Positions 1 through 7,871 of a stretch of DNA of 45,004 nucleotides are shown piece by piece. The stretch is taken from NCBI GenBank assembly GCA_022510785.1, contig JAFLSV010000015.1:1-45004 (forward strand), in the 5' to 3' direction. The stretch is from Desulfovibrionaceae bacterium. GTDB lineage: Bacteria > Desulfobacterota > Desulfovibrionia > Desulfovibrionales > Desulfovibrionaceae. The notes under the pieces are model-generated. The model ran no database searches and was not told the DNA's origin. It worked only from the letters and a program-made list of their open reading frames with translations. Position 1 is the stretch's first letter. Every line of letters starts with the position of its first letter. The position numbers and the translations under genes were made by a program.

Positions 1-1775
1 CCATGGACGCGGGCAACCTGCTCAAGCCCATGCTGGCCCGGGGCGAGCTGCACTGTATCGGCGCCACCACCCTGGACGAGTACCGCAAGTATATCGAAAA
101 AGACCCGGCCCTGGAGCGCCGCTTTCAGCCCGTGCTGGTGGAAGAACCCACGGCGGAGGACAGCATTTCCATCCTGCGCGGGCTCAAGGAGCGCTTTGAG
201 GTGCACCACGGCGTGCGCATCAGCGACTCGGCCATCGTCGAGGCGGTGGTGCTGTCGCAGCGCTACATTCCGGATCGGCAGCTGCCGGATAAGGCCATCG
301 ACATTATTGACGAGGCGGCGGCCATGATCCGCACCGAAATCGATTCGCTGCCCGCCGAGCTGGACGAGGCCAACCGCAAGGTCATGCAGCTTGAAATTGA
401 ACGCGAGGCACTGCGCCGCGAAACCGATGACGCTTCGCGCGACCGCCTGTTCCGCCTCGAAAGCGAGCTGTCCGAGCTGCGCGGCCGCCAGGCCTCTCTC
501 CGCGCGCAGTGGGAGGCTGAAAAAAATTCCATCGACTCGGTGCGCCAGCTGAAGGAAAAAATCGAACGGACCCGGCAGGCCATCGACGAGGCCGAACGCG
601 CCTACGACCTGAACCGGGCGGCGGAACTCAAGTACTCCACACTCTTTGAGCTGGAAAAGAAGCTGCGCGAAAGCGAAAACGCGGCGGGCGGCCCCGATGC
701 GGAAAGCCGCCTGCTCAAGGAAGAAGTGCGCCCGGACGATGTTGCCGGCATTGTGGCCCGCTGGACGGGCATTCCGGTGACCCGCCTGCTGGAATCCGAG
801 CGTGAAAAGCTGCTGGGCCTGCCCAAAAAGCTGCACGAACGGGTTATCGGCCAGGATGAGGCCGTGGCCGCCGTGTCCGACGCGGTGCTGCGCGCCCGGG
901 CCGGGCTGTCCGATCCGTCCCGCCCCCTGGGTTCCTTCATTTTTCTCGGGCCCACCGGCGTGGGCAAAACCGAGTTGTGCAAGGCTCTGGCCGAGGCCCT
1001 GTTCGACACCGAAGACAACATGATCCGCCTGGACATGAGCGAGTATATGGAAAAGCATTCGGTGTCGCGGCTTGTGGGCGCGCCTCCAGGCTATGTGGGG
1101 TACGACGAGGGCGGCCAGCTCACCGAGGCCGTGCGCCGCAAGCCCTATTCCGTGGTGCTTTTTGATGAGGTGGAAAAGGCCCATCCCGATGTGTTCAACA
1201 TGCTGCTGCAATTGCTGGATGACGGGCGCCTTACCGACAGCCAGGGCCGCACGGTGGACTTTCGCAATACCATCGTGATCATGACCTCCAACATAGGTTC
1301 CGCCATGCTTCTGGAGGGCATTGACGAGCGCGGCCGTCTGCTGGAAGGGGTGCGGGACAGGGTTATGGGCGAGCTGCGGCGCTGTTTCCGTCCCGAGTTC
1401 CTGAACCGCGTGGATGAAACCGTGCTGTTCAAGCCGCTGGCGGCGGAACAGATTGCCGAAATTGTGGATCTCCAGCTTACCCAGCTGCGGCGGCGCCTGG
1501 CCGAACACAAGATCGAGCTGGAGCTCACCGGCACGGCCCGCACCTATATCGCCGAGGCCGCCTATGACCCGGCCTTTGGCGCGCGGCCCCTGAAGCGCTA
1601 CCTCCAGCATGAGCTGGAAACCCCGCTGGCCCGGGCCATCATCGGCGGCGCCATCCATGACGGCTGGCGCATCCGGGTGGACATGAGCCTGGTGGACAAC
1701 CCGGATACCGACGCCCCCCTGCGCTTCGCGCGGGTGGATGACAGCGGCGCAATCCACTGGATTGGCGAAGGTTAG
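1..1775 (+). CDS. clpB: ClpB disaggregase, 5'-truncated by the window edge
   Basis: ClpB is the hexameric AAA+ protein disaggregase of the cytoplasm that works with DnaK/DnaJ to rescue aggregated proteins. The reading frame is open at base 1, so the N-terminal domain and the Walker A of the first ATPase domain lie outside the window. The visible part (about 590 residues) starts late in NBD1 (sensor segment [15 protein letters not shown]), then shows the charged coiled-coil middle domain at about 110-230 that separates ClpB from ClpA/ClpC. NBD2 follows, with Walker A GPTGVGKT at about 316, Walker [12 protein letters not shown] at about 388, the pore loop GYVGYDEGG and a C-terminal D2-small domain ending [11 protein letters not shown]. 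No frameshift is seen. A hairpin follows the stop codon. Identification is very secure. Confidence 0.97.
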   Translation, partial: MDAGNLLKPMLARGELHCIGATTLDEYRKYIEKDPALERRFQPVLVEEPTAEDSISILRGLKERFEVHHGVRISDSAIVEAVVLSQRYIPDRQLPDKAIDIIDEAAAMIRTEIDSLPAELDEANRKVMQLEIEREALRRETDDASRDRLFRLESELSELRGRQASLRAQWEAEKNSIDSVRQLKEKIERTRQAIDEAERAYDLNRAAELKYSTLFELEKKLRESENAAGGPDAESRLLKEEVRPDDVAGIVARWTGIPVTRLLESEREKLLGLPKKLHERVIGQDEAVAAVSDAVLRARAGLSDPSRPLGSFIFLGPTGVGKTELCKALAEALFDTEDNMIRLDMSEYMEKHSVSRLVGAPPGYVGYDEGGQLTEAVRRKPYSVVLFDEVEKAHPDVFNMLLQLLDDGRLTDSQGRTVDFRNTIVIMTSNIGSAMLLEGIDERGRLLEGVRDRVMGELRRCFRPEFLNRVDETVLFKPLAAEQIAEIVDLQLTQLRRRLAEHKIELELTGTARTYIAEAAYDPAFGARPLKRYLQHELETPLARAIIGGAIHDGWRIRVDMSLVDNPDTDAPLRFARVDDSGAIHWIGEG

Positions 1776-1828
1776 GCCGCTTTGCTGCGCTATCGGCCTT
1801 GCTGACAGCTTGGAGCGGGATCTCCCGG

Positions 1829-1864
1829 AATGCTCCGCCCGGCATGGTTGCCGGGCGGAGCATT
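1829..1864. terminator. Perfect 15-bp inverted repeat after clpB
   Basis: Two 15-base arms (first arm AATGCTCCGCCCGGC) pair perfectly around a six-base loop (ATGGTT), 53 nt after the clpB stop codon. The stem is very stable but no T-tract follows on either strand, so it may be a weak or factor-assisted terminator or an mRNA 3'-end stabiliser. It also lies at the 3' side of the adjacent IS remnant on the other strand. Confidence 0.55.
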
Positions 1865-1872
1865 CGTGACAG

Positions 1873-2193
1873 CTACACTGTCGGGGAAAGCGTCATTCCT
1901 GCAACAGCCTTTTTGGGCAAGTCCTTTTGTTGGGCAAAGGCTTTCTTCCGCTTCACCTGCCCCGGGGTCGCCTGCACGCTCCTCGTGTCATGGCCCGCCC
2001 GGGTACTGGCCCGCTCCGCATTCCGTTCGTACCACCTTGCCTGACAGAGCGTATCGGCCTCCGCCTCCAGCATGGCGTTCAGGGTGTCCTCAAGGCTTTC
2101 CCGAACGATTTTTGAAACGTGCTGCCTCAGTTCCCCTTCGTTGACCTGGATGACCGCGGCTTCCTTTTTCCCGGAATCCCTGCTGCCTTCCAT
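1873..2193 (-). pseudogene. IS256-family (mutator-type) transposase N-terminal remnant
   Basis: The 106-residue frame has the typical N-terminus of IS256-family transposases: a segment VRESLEDTLNAMLEAEAD followed by a Cys/Tyr/Glu/Arg stretch and an arginine-rich TRAGHDTR segment at about residues 28-70. Full transposases of this family are about 400 residues and carry a DDE catalytic domain; here similarity fades after about residue 80 and the frame stops, so none of the catalytic domain is present. No terminal inverted repeats or target duplications were recognised nearby. It is read as a decayed insertion-sequence fragment and is unlikely to be functional. It could in principle still be translated, because its ATG is intact. 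Confidence 0.7.
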
Positions 2194-2277
2194 GACGTGG
2201 CTCCTCGTATCGGGTTGGCCCGCGGCGCAGCCGGATATATTTTTAGCGATTAATATGCCAATACTATTTTTATTTAT

Positions 2278-2306
2278 TTGACATAGTTGTTTTTAATAGA
2301 TATTAA
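2278..2306 (+). promoter_or_regulatory. Promoter of the TetR gene with overlapping palindromic operator
   Basis: TTGACA at 2278-2283 and TATTAA at 2301-2306 are separated by 17 nt, an excellent sigma-70-type promoter in an AT-rich island. The -10 element forms the right arm of a perfect inverted repeat, TTAATA-GA-TATTAA (2293-2306), which fits an autoregulatory operator. A related 14-mer lies in the promoter of the next operon (3140-3153). Use by the TetR protein is an inference. Confidence 0.65.
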
Positions 2307-2396
2307 TTTTTGTATGCGCGATATCTTTATACAGGCGCACAGCCTCCATCGTCGAGCCGGTCGGCCCATGAGCGCCGGGTTGGGCGGAGTCTGCCC

Positions 2397-3032
2397 ATGA
2401 CGCAGACCATCTTTCCCAAGCACCGGGGCAAGGGGCGGCCGCGCGCCTTTGATCGGGCAAAGGCGCTGCGCAGCGCGCTGGATGTCTTCTGGCGGCGCGG
2501 CTACGAGCCCGCGTCCGTGGCCGAGCTGTGCGCGGCCATGGGCATCAGGCCTCCCAGCCTGTATGCCGCGTTCGGCAACAAGGCCGCGCTGTTTCTTGAA
2601 GCCGTCCGCTACTATGAAAAGACCTACTGGGAAGAGCCGGCCCGGCGCTTTCTGGCCGAGCCCAATCTGTACGCGGCTGTGGACAACTTTTTTCGGGAAG
2701 CCGCGCAAATTCTCCTGTCGCCGGAAACGCCGTGCGGGTGCATGATTGTGCTGGCAGCCATCAACATTTCCGAAGACGAAAAGGACATCATCGCGGCCAT
2801 TGGCGAGCTCAGGCTTGAGACAAAGCGCATGTTTGCCGACCGGCTCCGGCAGGCCATCAGGGCCGGGCAAATCCCCGCTGATACGGATGTTCCGGCGCTT
2901 TCCGGGGCGCTGAATACCATGCTCGAAGGCATGTCGCTTCAGGCCCGTGACGGTCTTTTCCAGTCCGAGCTCATGGCCATGGCCGCCCATGCCGTGCGCA
3001 TGCTGCCGGGGCCTCTCTGCGCGCGCGGATAG
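2397..3032 (+). CDS. TetR/AcrR-family transcriptional regulator
   Basis: A 211-residue one-component repressor-type protein. The N-terminal helix-turn-helix spans roughly residues 20-60, with the family pattern of a leading helix, an FWRRGYEPASVAELCAAMGI core and the recognition-helix segment PPSLYAAFGNKAALF. The rest is a helical ligand-binding domain. The ATG at 2397 was chosen over an upstream in-frame start because a GGAG motif sits about 10 nt before it and the residues upstream of it look non-conserved. A strong promoter with an overlapping palindrome lies upstream. The divergently placed IS remnant and the downstream radical SAM/flavoprotein operon are its neighbours, and that operon carries a similar operator-like motif, suggesting local control. 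The ligand is unknown; flavin-enzyme operons under TetR proteins often respond to electrophiles or quinones, but that is family-level analogy only. Confidence 0.9.
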   Translation: MTQTIFPKHRGKGRPRAFDRAKALRSALDVFWRRGYEPASVAELCAAMGIRPPSLYAAFGNKAALFLEAVRYYEKTYWEEPARRFLAEPNLYAAVDNFFREAAQILLSPETPCGCMIVLAAINISEDEKDIIAAIGELRLETKRMFADRLRQAIRAGQIPADTDVPALSGALNTMLEGMSLQARDGLFQSELMAMAAHAVRMLPGPLCARG

Positions 3033-3128
3033 CGTCCCGCCTTCTGCTCAGGCGCGGCCAGGCTGGCGCGCGTCCTTTTTTGCTCGCGTGGCTGTCCTGC
3101 CCGTGGCGTGCGGGAGGGAGGAAAATGC

Positions 3129-3156
3129 TTGACAATTTTTTAGTAATCATTAAAAA
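3129..3156 (+). promoter_or_regulatory. Promoter of the radical SAM/flavoprotein operon, with TetR-operator-like spacer
   Basis: TTGACA (3129-3134) is followed after 16 nt by TAAAAA (3151-3156). The spacer and -10 contain TTAGTAATCATTAA (3140-3153), an imperfect inverted repeat matching 10 of 14 positions of the palindrome over the TetR gene's own -10 element. A repressor bound here would block RNA polymerase. Confidence 0.55.
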
Positions 3157-3195
3157 TTTTTTCATGCCCTGTGAACCTTGATGGGGAGATTGACC

Positions 3196-4080
3196 ATGCC
3201 CTTCACCGAGCCCGCCATGCGCCCCCCGCAGGAAGCGAATTCGCTTTTGCTGCGGGCCACCCAGGGCTGTACCTATAATGAATGCCGCTTCTGCTATGTT
3301 TCCCGCGGCTATCCGTTTCAGGCCGTCACGCCGGAGGAGCTGGAGAAGGAAATCCTCTCGGCTTCCTTTCCGGCCGACACCCGCATTTACATGACGGGCT
3401 CCAATCCCTTTGCCCTGCCTGTCCGGACGCTGGAGGCATACATCGCCGTCATGCGCCGTCATGTTCCGCGGTTCACGGAATTGAGCATGCAGGCGAGAAT
3501 TGACGATATCAGCGCAAAAAACCTGGATGAGCTGCGCCGCTTGCGCGGCCTGGGGCTCACCCACCTGTATATCGGCACGGAAAACGGCCATGATGCCGTC
3601 CTTCGGCTGATGAACAAGGGCTATACCTCGGCGGAAGCCGTGGAGCAGCTGCTGCGGCTGGATGAAGCGGGCGTGAGCTACACCACCTTTTATATCCTCG
3701 GCATGGGCGGCCGCGGCATGGGAGCGCAAAGCGGAGAGGCCACCGCCGCCATGTTCAACCGCGTGCATCCGCGCCGCATCACCACAACGGGCATGACGGT
3801 CTTTGCCCGTACGCCGCTGGCCGGCATGGCGCGGCGCGGCGAGTTCACCGAGGCCTCCGAACGGGAAAAAATTGAAGAACTTCAGGTGTTCTTGAAAAAT
3901 CTGACCGTGGATACCATCTATGACGGCGTTCACTACCTGAACCCGCTCAACTATCGTTTCAGCACCCGTGACGCGGCGGAAAAACGCCGCGTCCTGGCGG
4001 ATATTGACGAAGTTTTGCGGGACTATTCGGATGAGGAGCTGGAAAGGATGGTCGGCCGCGGCTTCATGCATTCCCTGTAA
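3196..4080 (+). CDS. Radical SAM protein of unknown specificity
   Basis: A cytoplasmic radical S-adenosylmethionine protein of about 294 residues. The cluster-binding motif is CTYNECRFC, a CX4CX2C spacing found in one subgroup of uncharacterised radical SAM proteins instead of the classical CX3CX2C, followed by the aromatic residue that normally contacts SAM. The central TIM-barrel-like part contains the segment YIGTENGHD, resembling the GxxS/GxE SAM-binding strands. No extra C-terminal Fe-S or B12 domain is evident. The ATG at 3196 is preferred because GGGGAGA lies 7 nt upstream; in-frame TTG and ATG codons at 3178 and 3181 have no such site. It is first in an operon with three flavin-related genes and is likely controlled by the promoter/operator just upstream. 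The substrate cannot be deduced. Confidence 0.85.
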   Translation: MPFTEPAMRPPQEANSLLLRATQGCTYNECRFCYVSRGYPFQAVTPEELEKEILSASFPADTRIYMTGSNPFALPVRTLEAYIAVMRRHVPRFTELSMQARIDDISAKNLDELRRLRGLGLTHLYIGTENGHDAVLRLMNKGYTSAEAVEQLLRLDEAGVSYTTFYILGMGGRGMGAQSGEATAAMFNRVHPRRITTTGMTVFARTPLAGMARRGEFTEASEREKIEELQVFLKNLTVDTIYDGVHYLNPLNYRFSTRDAAEKRRVLADIDEVLRDYSDEELERMVGRGFMHSL

Positions 4081-4122
4081 CGACGCTGTCCCACACACGT
4101 TTAACCCCAATGGAGAAAGGTC

Positions 4123-4677
4123 ATGAGTAAAAAAATCCTCATTTTGAACGGCAGTCCCCGGCTGAAGGGCAATACGGCCATGCTGTGCGACGCCTTTGCC
4201 AGGGGCGCCCAAAGCGCGGGCCACAGCGTCACCCGCTTTGACTTGCAGCGCATGGATATTCACGGCTGCCTCGGCTGTATGAAGGGCGGCAAGGATCCCG
4301 CCAGTCCTTGCGTTCAGAAGGACGACATGGGAAAAATCTATCCCGCCTACAGGGAGGCCGAGCTCGTTGTTCTGGCCTCGCCCCTGTATTACTGGAGCGT
4401 GACCGGCCAGCTGAAGGCGGCCTTTGACCGGCTTTTTGCCGTGGCCGAGTGCAACCCCGATTATGCGAATCCGCGCAAGGAGTGCGCGCTCATCATGGCC
4501 GCCGAAGGCAACAGCCCGGAAAACTGGAAGCCTGCGCTGGACTATTACCAGGCGCTGGCCGGCTTTCTCGGCTGGACGGACAGGGGACGGGTTCTGGCCG
4601 GCGGGGTGCTGGAGGCCGGGGCCGTGGCCGGAACGCCCGTGATGGAAGAAGCCTTCCACTTGGGCGCCGCGCTTTGA
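4123..4677 (+). CDS. NAD(P)H-dependent FMN reductase / flavodoxin-fold oxidoreductase
   Basis: A 184-residue flavodoxin-like protein. The N-terminal phosphate-binding loop NGSPRLKGNT (about residues 9-18) binds the FMN phosphate, and ASPLYYWSVTGQLKAAFDR around residues 86-104 forms the conserved isoalloxazine/dimer region of the NADPH-dependent FMN reductase family. Cysteines at GCLGCMKGG are placed as in iron-sulfur flavoproteins (ISF), but the full compact ISF cysteine motif is not obvious. It is therefore called a two-electron flavin oxidoreductase of unknown electron acceptor. A good Shine-Dalgarno (GGAGAAAGG) precedes the ATG. It is followed after 18 nt by a second, exported member of the same fold, which looks like a diverged tandem duplicate. 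Confidence 0.9.
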   Translation: MSKKILILNGSPRLKGNTAMLCDAFARGAQSAGHSVTRFDLQRMDIHGCLGCMKGGKDPASPCVQKDDMGKIYPAYREAELVVLASPLYYWSVTGQLKAAFDRLFAVAECNPDYANPRKECALIMAAEGNSPENWKPALDYYQALAGFLGWTDRGRVLAGGVLEAGAVAGTPVMEEAFHLGAAL

Positions 4678-4695
4678 TGGAACGGGGGGGAGACT

Positions 4696-5421
4696 ATGCG
4701 CAGGGAACAGGGACATGGCCCGGATGCGGACACAAGGCGCCTGACGCGGCGCGGGCTTCTGCTGGGGGCTGGGGTTGCCGCTTTTCTGGCGGCTTGCGCG
4801 CCCCTGTACCGGCATGTTTCGTCCACATCGGCAATCCGGGTTGAATCGTTCACGAGCCCGGGCTCGGGGCGGAGCAGGAATATTCTTGTTCTGACCGGAA
4901 GCGCCCGGCCGGGGGGCAACAGTGAATTGCTGGCGGACGCCTTTGTCAGGGGCGCCCGCGCGGCGGGCCACGCGGTGAATGTCTTTGAGTGCGGCAAAAA
5001 TCCCATGAGCGCCTGCCTGCACTGCGACAACTGCTGGACGACGGGAACACCCTGCGTCGTGGACGACAGTTTCAGCGCCCTGTGGCCGCTGCTGGAGCAG
5101 GCGGACATGCTTGTCTTGTGCAGTCCCCTGTACTGGTACAATTTCAGCGGCCATATCAAATGCGTTATAGACAGGCTCTATCCCTATTCCCGGAAGAACA
5201 GGCTGCGCGATATGCCGGTGAAGGAAGCCATGCTGCTCATGTGCGGGGAAAGTCTGTTTCCGCGTTCCTTTGCCGGCGCGGCGGAAGCCTACAGGCAGAT
5301 GCTCGGCTTGAAACGCTGGAAGGATCGCGGCCGCCTCTTTGTGACCGGCGTTCATGAAATGGGCGCCATGGCCGGGCACAGGGCGCTGGCCACGGCCGAA
5401 GACATGGGGCGAAACGCCTGA
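4696..5421 (+). CDS. Exported flavodoxin-fold protein with Tat/lipoprotein-type signal
   Basis: A 241-residue protein made of an export signal and a flavodoxin-like FMN-binding domain homologous to the preceding gene. The N-terminus carries a twin-arginine segment TRRGLLLGAG (about residues 15-24), a hydrophobic core and a lipobox-like FLAAC, so it may cross folded through Tat and be lipid-anchored. The flavin loop is TGSARPGGNSE (about residues 68-78) and the conserved SPLYWYNFSGHIK segment follows near residue 143. Four cysteines cluster at CLHCDNCWTTGTPC, resembling the compact cysteine motif of iron-sulfur flavoproteins, so a 4Fe-4S centre next to FMN is possible. Flavodoxin-fold proteins with an export signal are uncommon. 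It lies between a cytoplasmic paralogue and a flavin reductase in one operon. The physiological role is unknown. Confidence 0.85.
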   Translation: MRREQGHGPDADTRRLTRRGLLLGAGVAAFLAACAPLYRHVSSTSAIRVESFTSPGSGRSRNILVLTGSARPGGNSELLADAFVRGARAAGHAVNVFECGKNPMSACLHCDNCWTTGTPCVVDDSFSALWPLLEQADMLVLCSPLYWYNFSGHIKCVIDRLYPYSRKNRLRDMPVKEAMLLMCGESLFPRSFAGAAEAYRQMLGLKRWKDRGRLFVTGVHEMGAMAGHRALATAEDMGRNA

Positions 5422-5469
5422 CGCTCAGACACTGCCCATTCGGGTACGAATCATCATAAGGAGACCATT

Positions 5470-5973
5470 ATGAACTCACTCGCCCTTCTCGATGTGGCCA
5501 AACTCACATCGCCCAATCCCGTGTCGCTTGTCTGCTCCCGCACTCCGGCCGGAGTCACCAACCTTGGTACGGTCTCGTGGTGGACCTACCTCAGCCTTGA
5601 GCCCGCCGCCATCGGCTTTGCCATGGCGAAAACGTCGTATACCGGAGAAATGGTCAGGGCCGGCAAACGGGTTGTGCTGACCATTCCCGGCGAGACGCTC
5701 GCCAAACAGGTCATGCAGTGCGGCAGCTCCACGGGCAGAACCACGGACAAGGCCAGGGATTTTAATATTGAGCTTACGGACATTCCGGACTGCGATATCC
5801 GGATTCCCGTCGGGAGCGTGGCGGCCATAGAGTGCAGCCTGCGGGAATATGTCGATGTCGGCGACCACTACTTCTATATATGCGACGTGCGGAAGGCCTA
5901 CGGCGATGAGTCTAAGCGGGCGCTGTTCGCCTGGAAGGGCTATGCCAAAATTGCCCCGGCAAGCTGCGCCTGA
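5470..5973 (+). CDS. Flavin reductase family (flavoredoxin-like) FMN-binding protein
   Basis: A 167-residue split-barrel flavin-binding protein related to flavoredoxin and the HpaC-like flavin reductases. The N-terminal half has the PNPVSLVCSRTPAGVTNLGTV strand-turn and the segment SLEPAAIGFAM; the KTSYTGEMVRAGKRVVLTIP stretch is the family's FMN-binding core. Desulfovibrio flavoredoxin is a small FMN protein involved in electron transfer, and this gene fits its size and fold, but exact orthology was not tested. The start has a textbook ribosome site (AAGGAGACCATT before ATG). It is the last gene of the four-gene operon and is followed by a strong intrinsic terminator. Confidence 0.88.
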   Translation: MNSLALLDVAKLTSPNPVSLVCSRTPAGVTNLGTVSWWTYLSLEPAAIGFAMAKTSYTGEMVRAGKRVVLTIPGETLAKQVMQCGSSTGRTTDKARDFNIELTDIPDCDIRIPVGSVAAIECSLREYVDVGDHYFYICDVRKAYGDESKRALFAWKGYAKIAPASCA

Positions 5974-5993
5974 GCCTGCCGCGCCATGGTGCC

Positions 5994-6035
5994 GCGCCCG
6001 TTCCGGAATGTGTCCGGGACGGGCGCGCGGTTTTT
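5994..6035 (+). terminator. Rho-independent terminator of the flavoprotein operon
   Basis: A 14-bp stem (GCGCCCGTTCCGGA pairing with its near-complement, one G-U wobble) encloses the loop ATGTG and is followed within 5 nt by five T residues. It lies 21 nt after the stop codon of the flavin reductase gene. Confidence 0.85.
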
Positions 6036-6217
6036 CAGCGCGCTGAAACCTTGCGCCAGACAGCGCCGGCTCTTTCCCCTGATGGTGAAGGATGGCGCAC
6101 GCGCGGTGAAGGGATGCGCCCGCCGGGGCGGGAAGGCGTTAAAACCGGTACTTCAGCGGAGAGGAAACGAGGCGCCCATGGGGGCGGGAAAACGGCGCCT
6201 GTGCGGAGACGGGCGTG

Positions 6218-7657
6218 TCACACCGTCAGGGAAATACCCGTGCCGTACGGGGCCAGAGAGGTGGGCACATGCTCCACGTTCTGGTAGGCGCTTGAAGCGC
6301 GCAGCATGGCTGAGGCGGCCGCCGTTTCCGCCATGGTCGGCGCTTGCGCCGTGGTCGCCGCTTCCTCCATGGCTGACACGGCGCGGGGGTCGATGCGCAT
6401 GCCATAGTCGGGGCGATCCGGGGTCAGCATGGCGTTCAGCTGGACAGCGTTGTTTTCGGCGGCATTGAACGCATTGACGGCGGAGACCGGCCGGTCAAGC
6501 GGATAATTGCCCATGGCCAGCACGCTGGCCGGGTCAGCCGCACGGCTGATGTCAATGGGCTCAAGGGACTTGAGCGGATCCACCCCAAGCATGTCGGACG
6601 TGTACCGGGCGCTGCCGTCTTCGTCGGACAGGGCCAGCTGCGCCTGCACCCACACGGAGACATCGTCCAGGCCAAGCAGGGTATTGACGTCCTGCGGCAG
6701 CGGCTCGGCATCCACCGTGTCCTGCTGCTGCCGCGCCTCCACCTCCAGGGCGCGGGAGTAAGCCTCGGCCTGGCCCCACTGGGCTTCCGCGGACTGGCGG
6801 TAATAGGTTTCATCCACGGCGGCTCTGGCTTCCGCCGTCCGCACGGCGCTGCCCATGGCTGCCGCGAACTGCTGCTGATGGGCGTCCGCGGTCTGCTGGA
6901 AATAGGCCGCATCCGCGGCGGACGTGGCTTCCGCCGCCCGCATGGCGCTGCTCACGGCTGCCATGTACTGCTGCTGATAGCGTTCCGGCTTGAAGGGGCC
7001 GTCTATATCGCCATCTTCGCTGATGGTGCCCAGCGTGTCCATACGGCGATTGAGGGGTTCAGGCGGGCCGCTGACGGAGTGTCTCGGGCCGCTGAGCACG
7101 ACAGGCCCGCTGAGAGCCACGGGCCCGCTGAGCGATGCCGGGCCGCCGATGGAACTGCGGCCGGTTTGCGATTCCTGCTCAATTTTTTCCCGGCGGGCTT
7201 CGCTTTCCATGCGCGAGGCTTCGGCGGCCACAGCCCTGTCCTGGGCGGAAGGATCGGCGGGAGCATTGGCCGCCGTCCGGATTTGCTGAGCCTTGGCGAT
7301 GGCGGCGTCCGGGTCGCTTTCCCTGGAGGTGTCAATCTGAACTTCTCCGCCCACCGCGTACATATGGCCATCGGGGCCGGCGCGCATGTCAAGCGAGGCC
7401 CCGCCCACAGCCAGGCCGCCCGCTGCCGCCTGATGGGCCTGCTCGTGACTGCGTACTTCGCGGTCGCGCTGCTGCATCTGGCGGATGGTCTCGCGCTGCT
7501 CGGACGAGAGGGAAATGCCGGTGGCGTCAGTACCGGAGGCCGCGGGACGGAACGGCATGGCGGAAGAATCCCGGCGCTGCTGCCGCTCGCCGGAATGTCC
7601 CATATCCAGATTGAATCTGATGCCCGCGAAGGAGCTTATGCCGTTTACGGCTTCCAT
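6218..7657 (-). CDS. SprA-related putative metalloprotease-like protein with long repeat-rich C-terminus
   Basis: A 479-residue protein. Residues about 45-140 match the SprA-related family: a QQRDREVRSHEQAH segment containing an HExxH motif (H71-E-Q-A-H75), then GPDGHMYAVGGEVQID and a DPDAAIAKAQQIRTAANAP segment. The HExxH suggests a zinc-protease-like site, although activity has not been established for this family as far as I recall. The C-terminal two thirds is low-complexity and Ala/Gln-rich, with short SGP-containing repeats around residues 172-195 and two copies of a roughly 35-residue unit (YQQQYMAAVSSAMRAAEA and HQQQFAAAMGSAVRTAEA). There is no signal peptide. It stands alone between a terminator and the U32 gene. 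Family assignment is good for the N-terminal part; the repeat region's role is unknown. Confidence 0.8.
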   Translation of the reverse strand: MEAVNGISSFAGIRFNLDMGHSGERQQRRDSSAMPFRPAASGTDATGISLSSEQRETIRQMQQRDREVRSHEQAHQAAAGGLAVGGASLDMRAGPDGHMYAVGGEVQIDTSRESDPDAAIAKAQQIRTAANAPADPSAQDRAVAAEASRMESEARREKIEQESQTGRSSIGGPASLSGPVALSGPVVLSGPRHSVSGPPEPLNRRMDTLGTISEDGDIDGPFKPERYQQQYMAAVSSAMRAAEATSAADAAYFQQTADAHQQQFAAAMGSAVRTAEARAAVDETYYRQSAEAQWGQAEAYSRALEVEARQQQDTVDAEPLPQDVNTLLGLDDVSVWVQAQLALSDEDGSARYTSDMLGVDPLKSLEPIDISRAADPASVLAMGNYPLDRPVSAVNAFNAAENNAVQLNAMLTPDRPDYGMRIDPRAVSAMEEAATTAQAPTMAETAAASAMLRASSAYQNVEHVPTSLAPYGTGISLTV

Positions 7658-7761
7658 GCATGTGTCCTGTCAAAGGGGAACCGTTGCCCTGTCCTGACGC
7701 TTTCAGTGTAGGCCCATGTGAAAAAAAAGAAAAGAGCCCTGGGGGAATTTTTTTCCGCCCT

Positions 7762-7830
7762 CCCGAAGCGCGGCGTGTGAGCGTCTGAAATGCCGCCCTT
7801 CCCGAAGCGCCGCGCCCGATTCGTCTGAAA
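7762..7830. repeat. Two imperfect direct repeats of about 39-40 bp
   Basis: CCCGAAGCGC occurs at 7762 and 7801 and CGTCTGAAA at 7782 and 7822, so a unit of about 39-40 bp is present twice in the intergenic region between the SprA-like gene and the end of the U32 gene. A purine-rich tract (7719-7736), T-rich on the minus strand, lies beyond it and could help end U32 transcription. No gene is seen here. Confidence 0.6.
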
Positions 7831-7871
7831 CGTCGCCTCTGGCCTCCGCGGAACGCGATGCGCGGGAACGT

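Noticed and set aside
2971..5379. 802-residue open frame on the minus strand
   Set aside because: It runs antisense to the radical SAM and flavoprotein genes, has low-complexity His/Ala/Gly-rich composition, no ribosome site and no similarity to known families; it results from high GC content.
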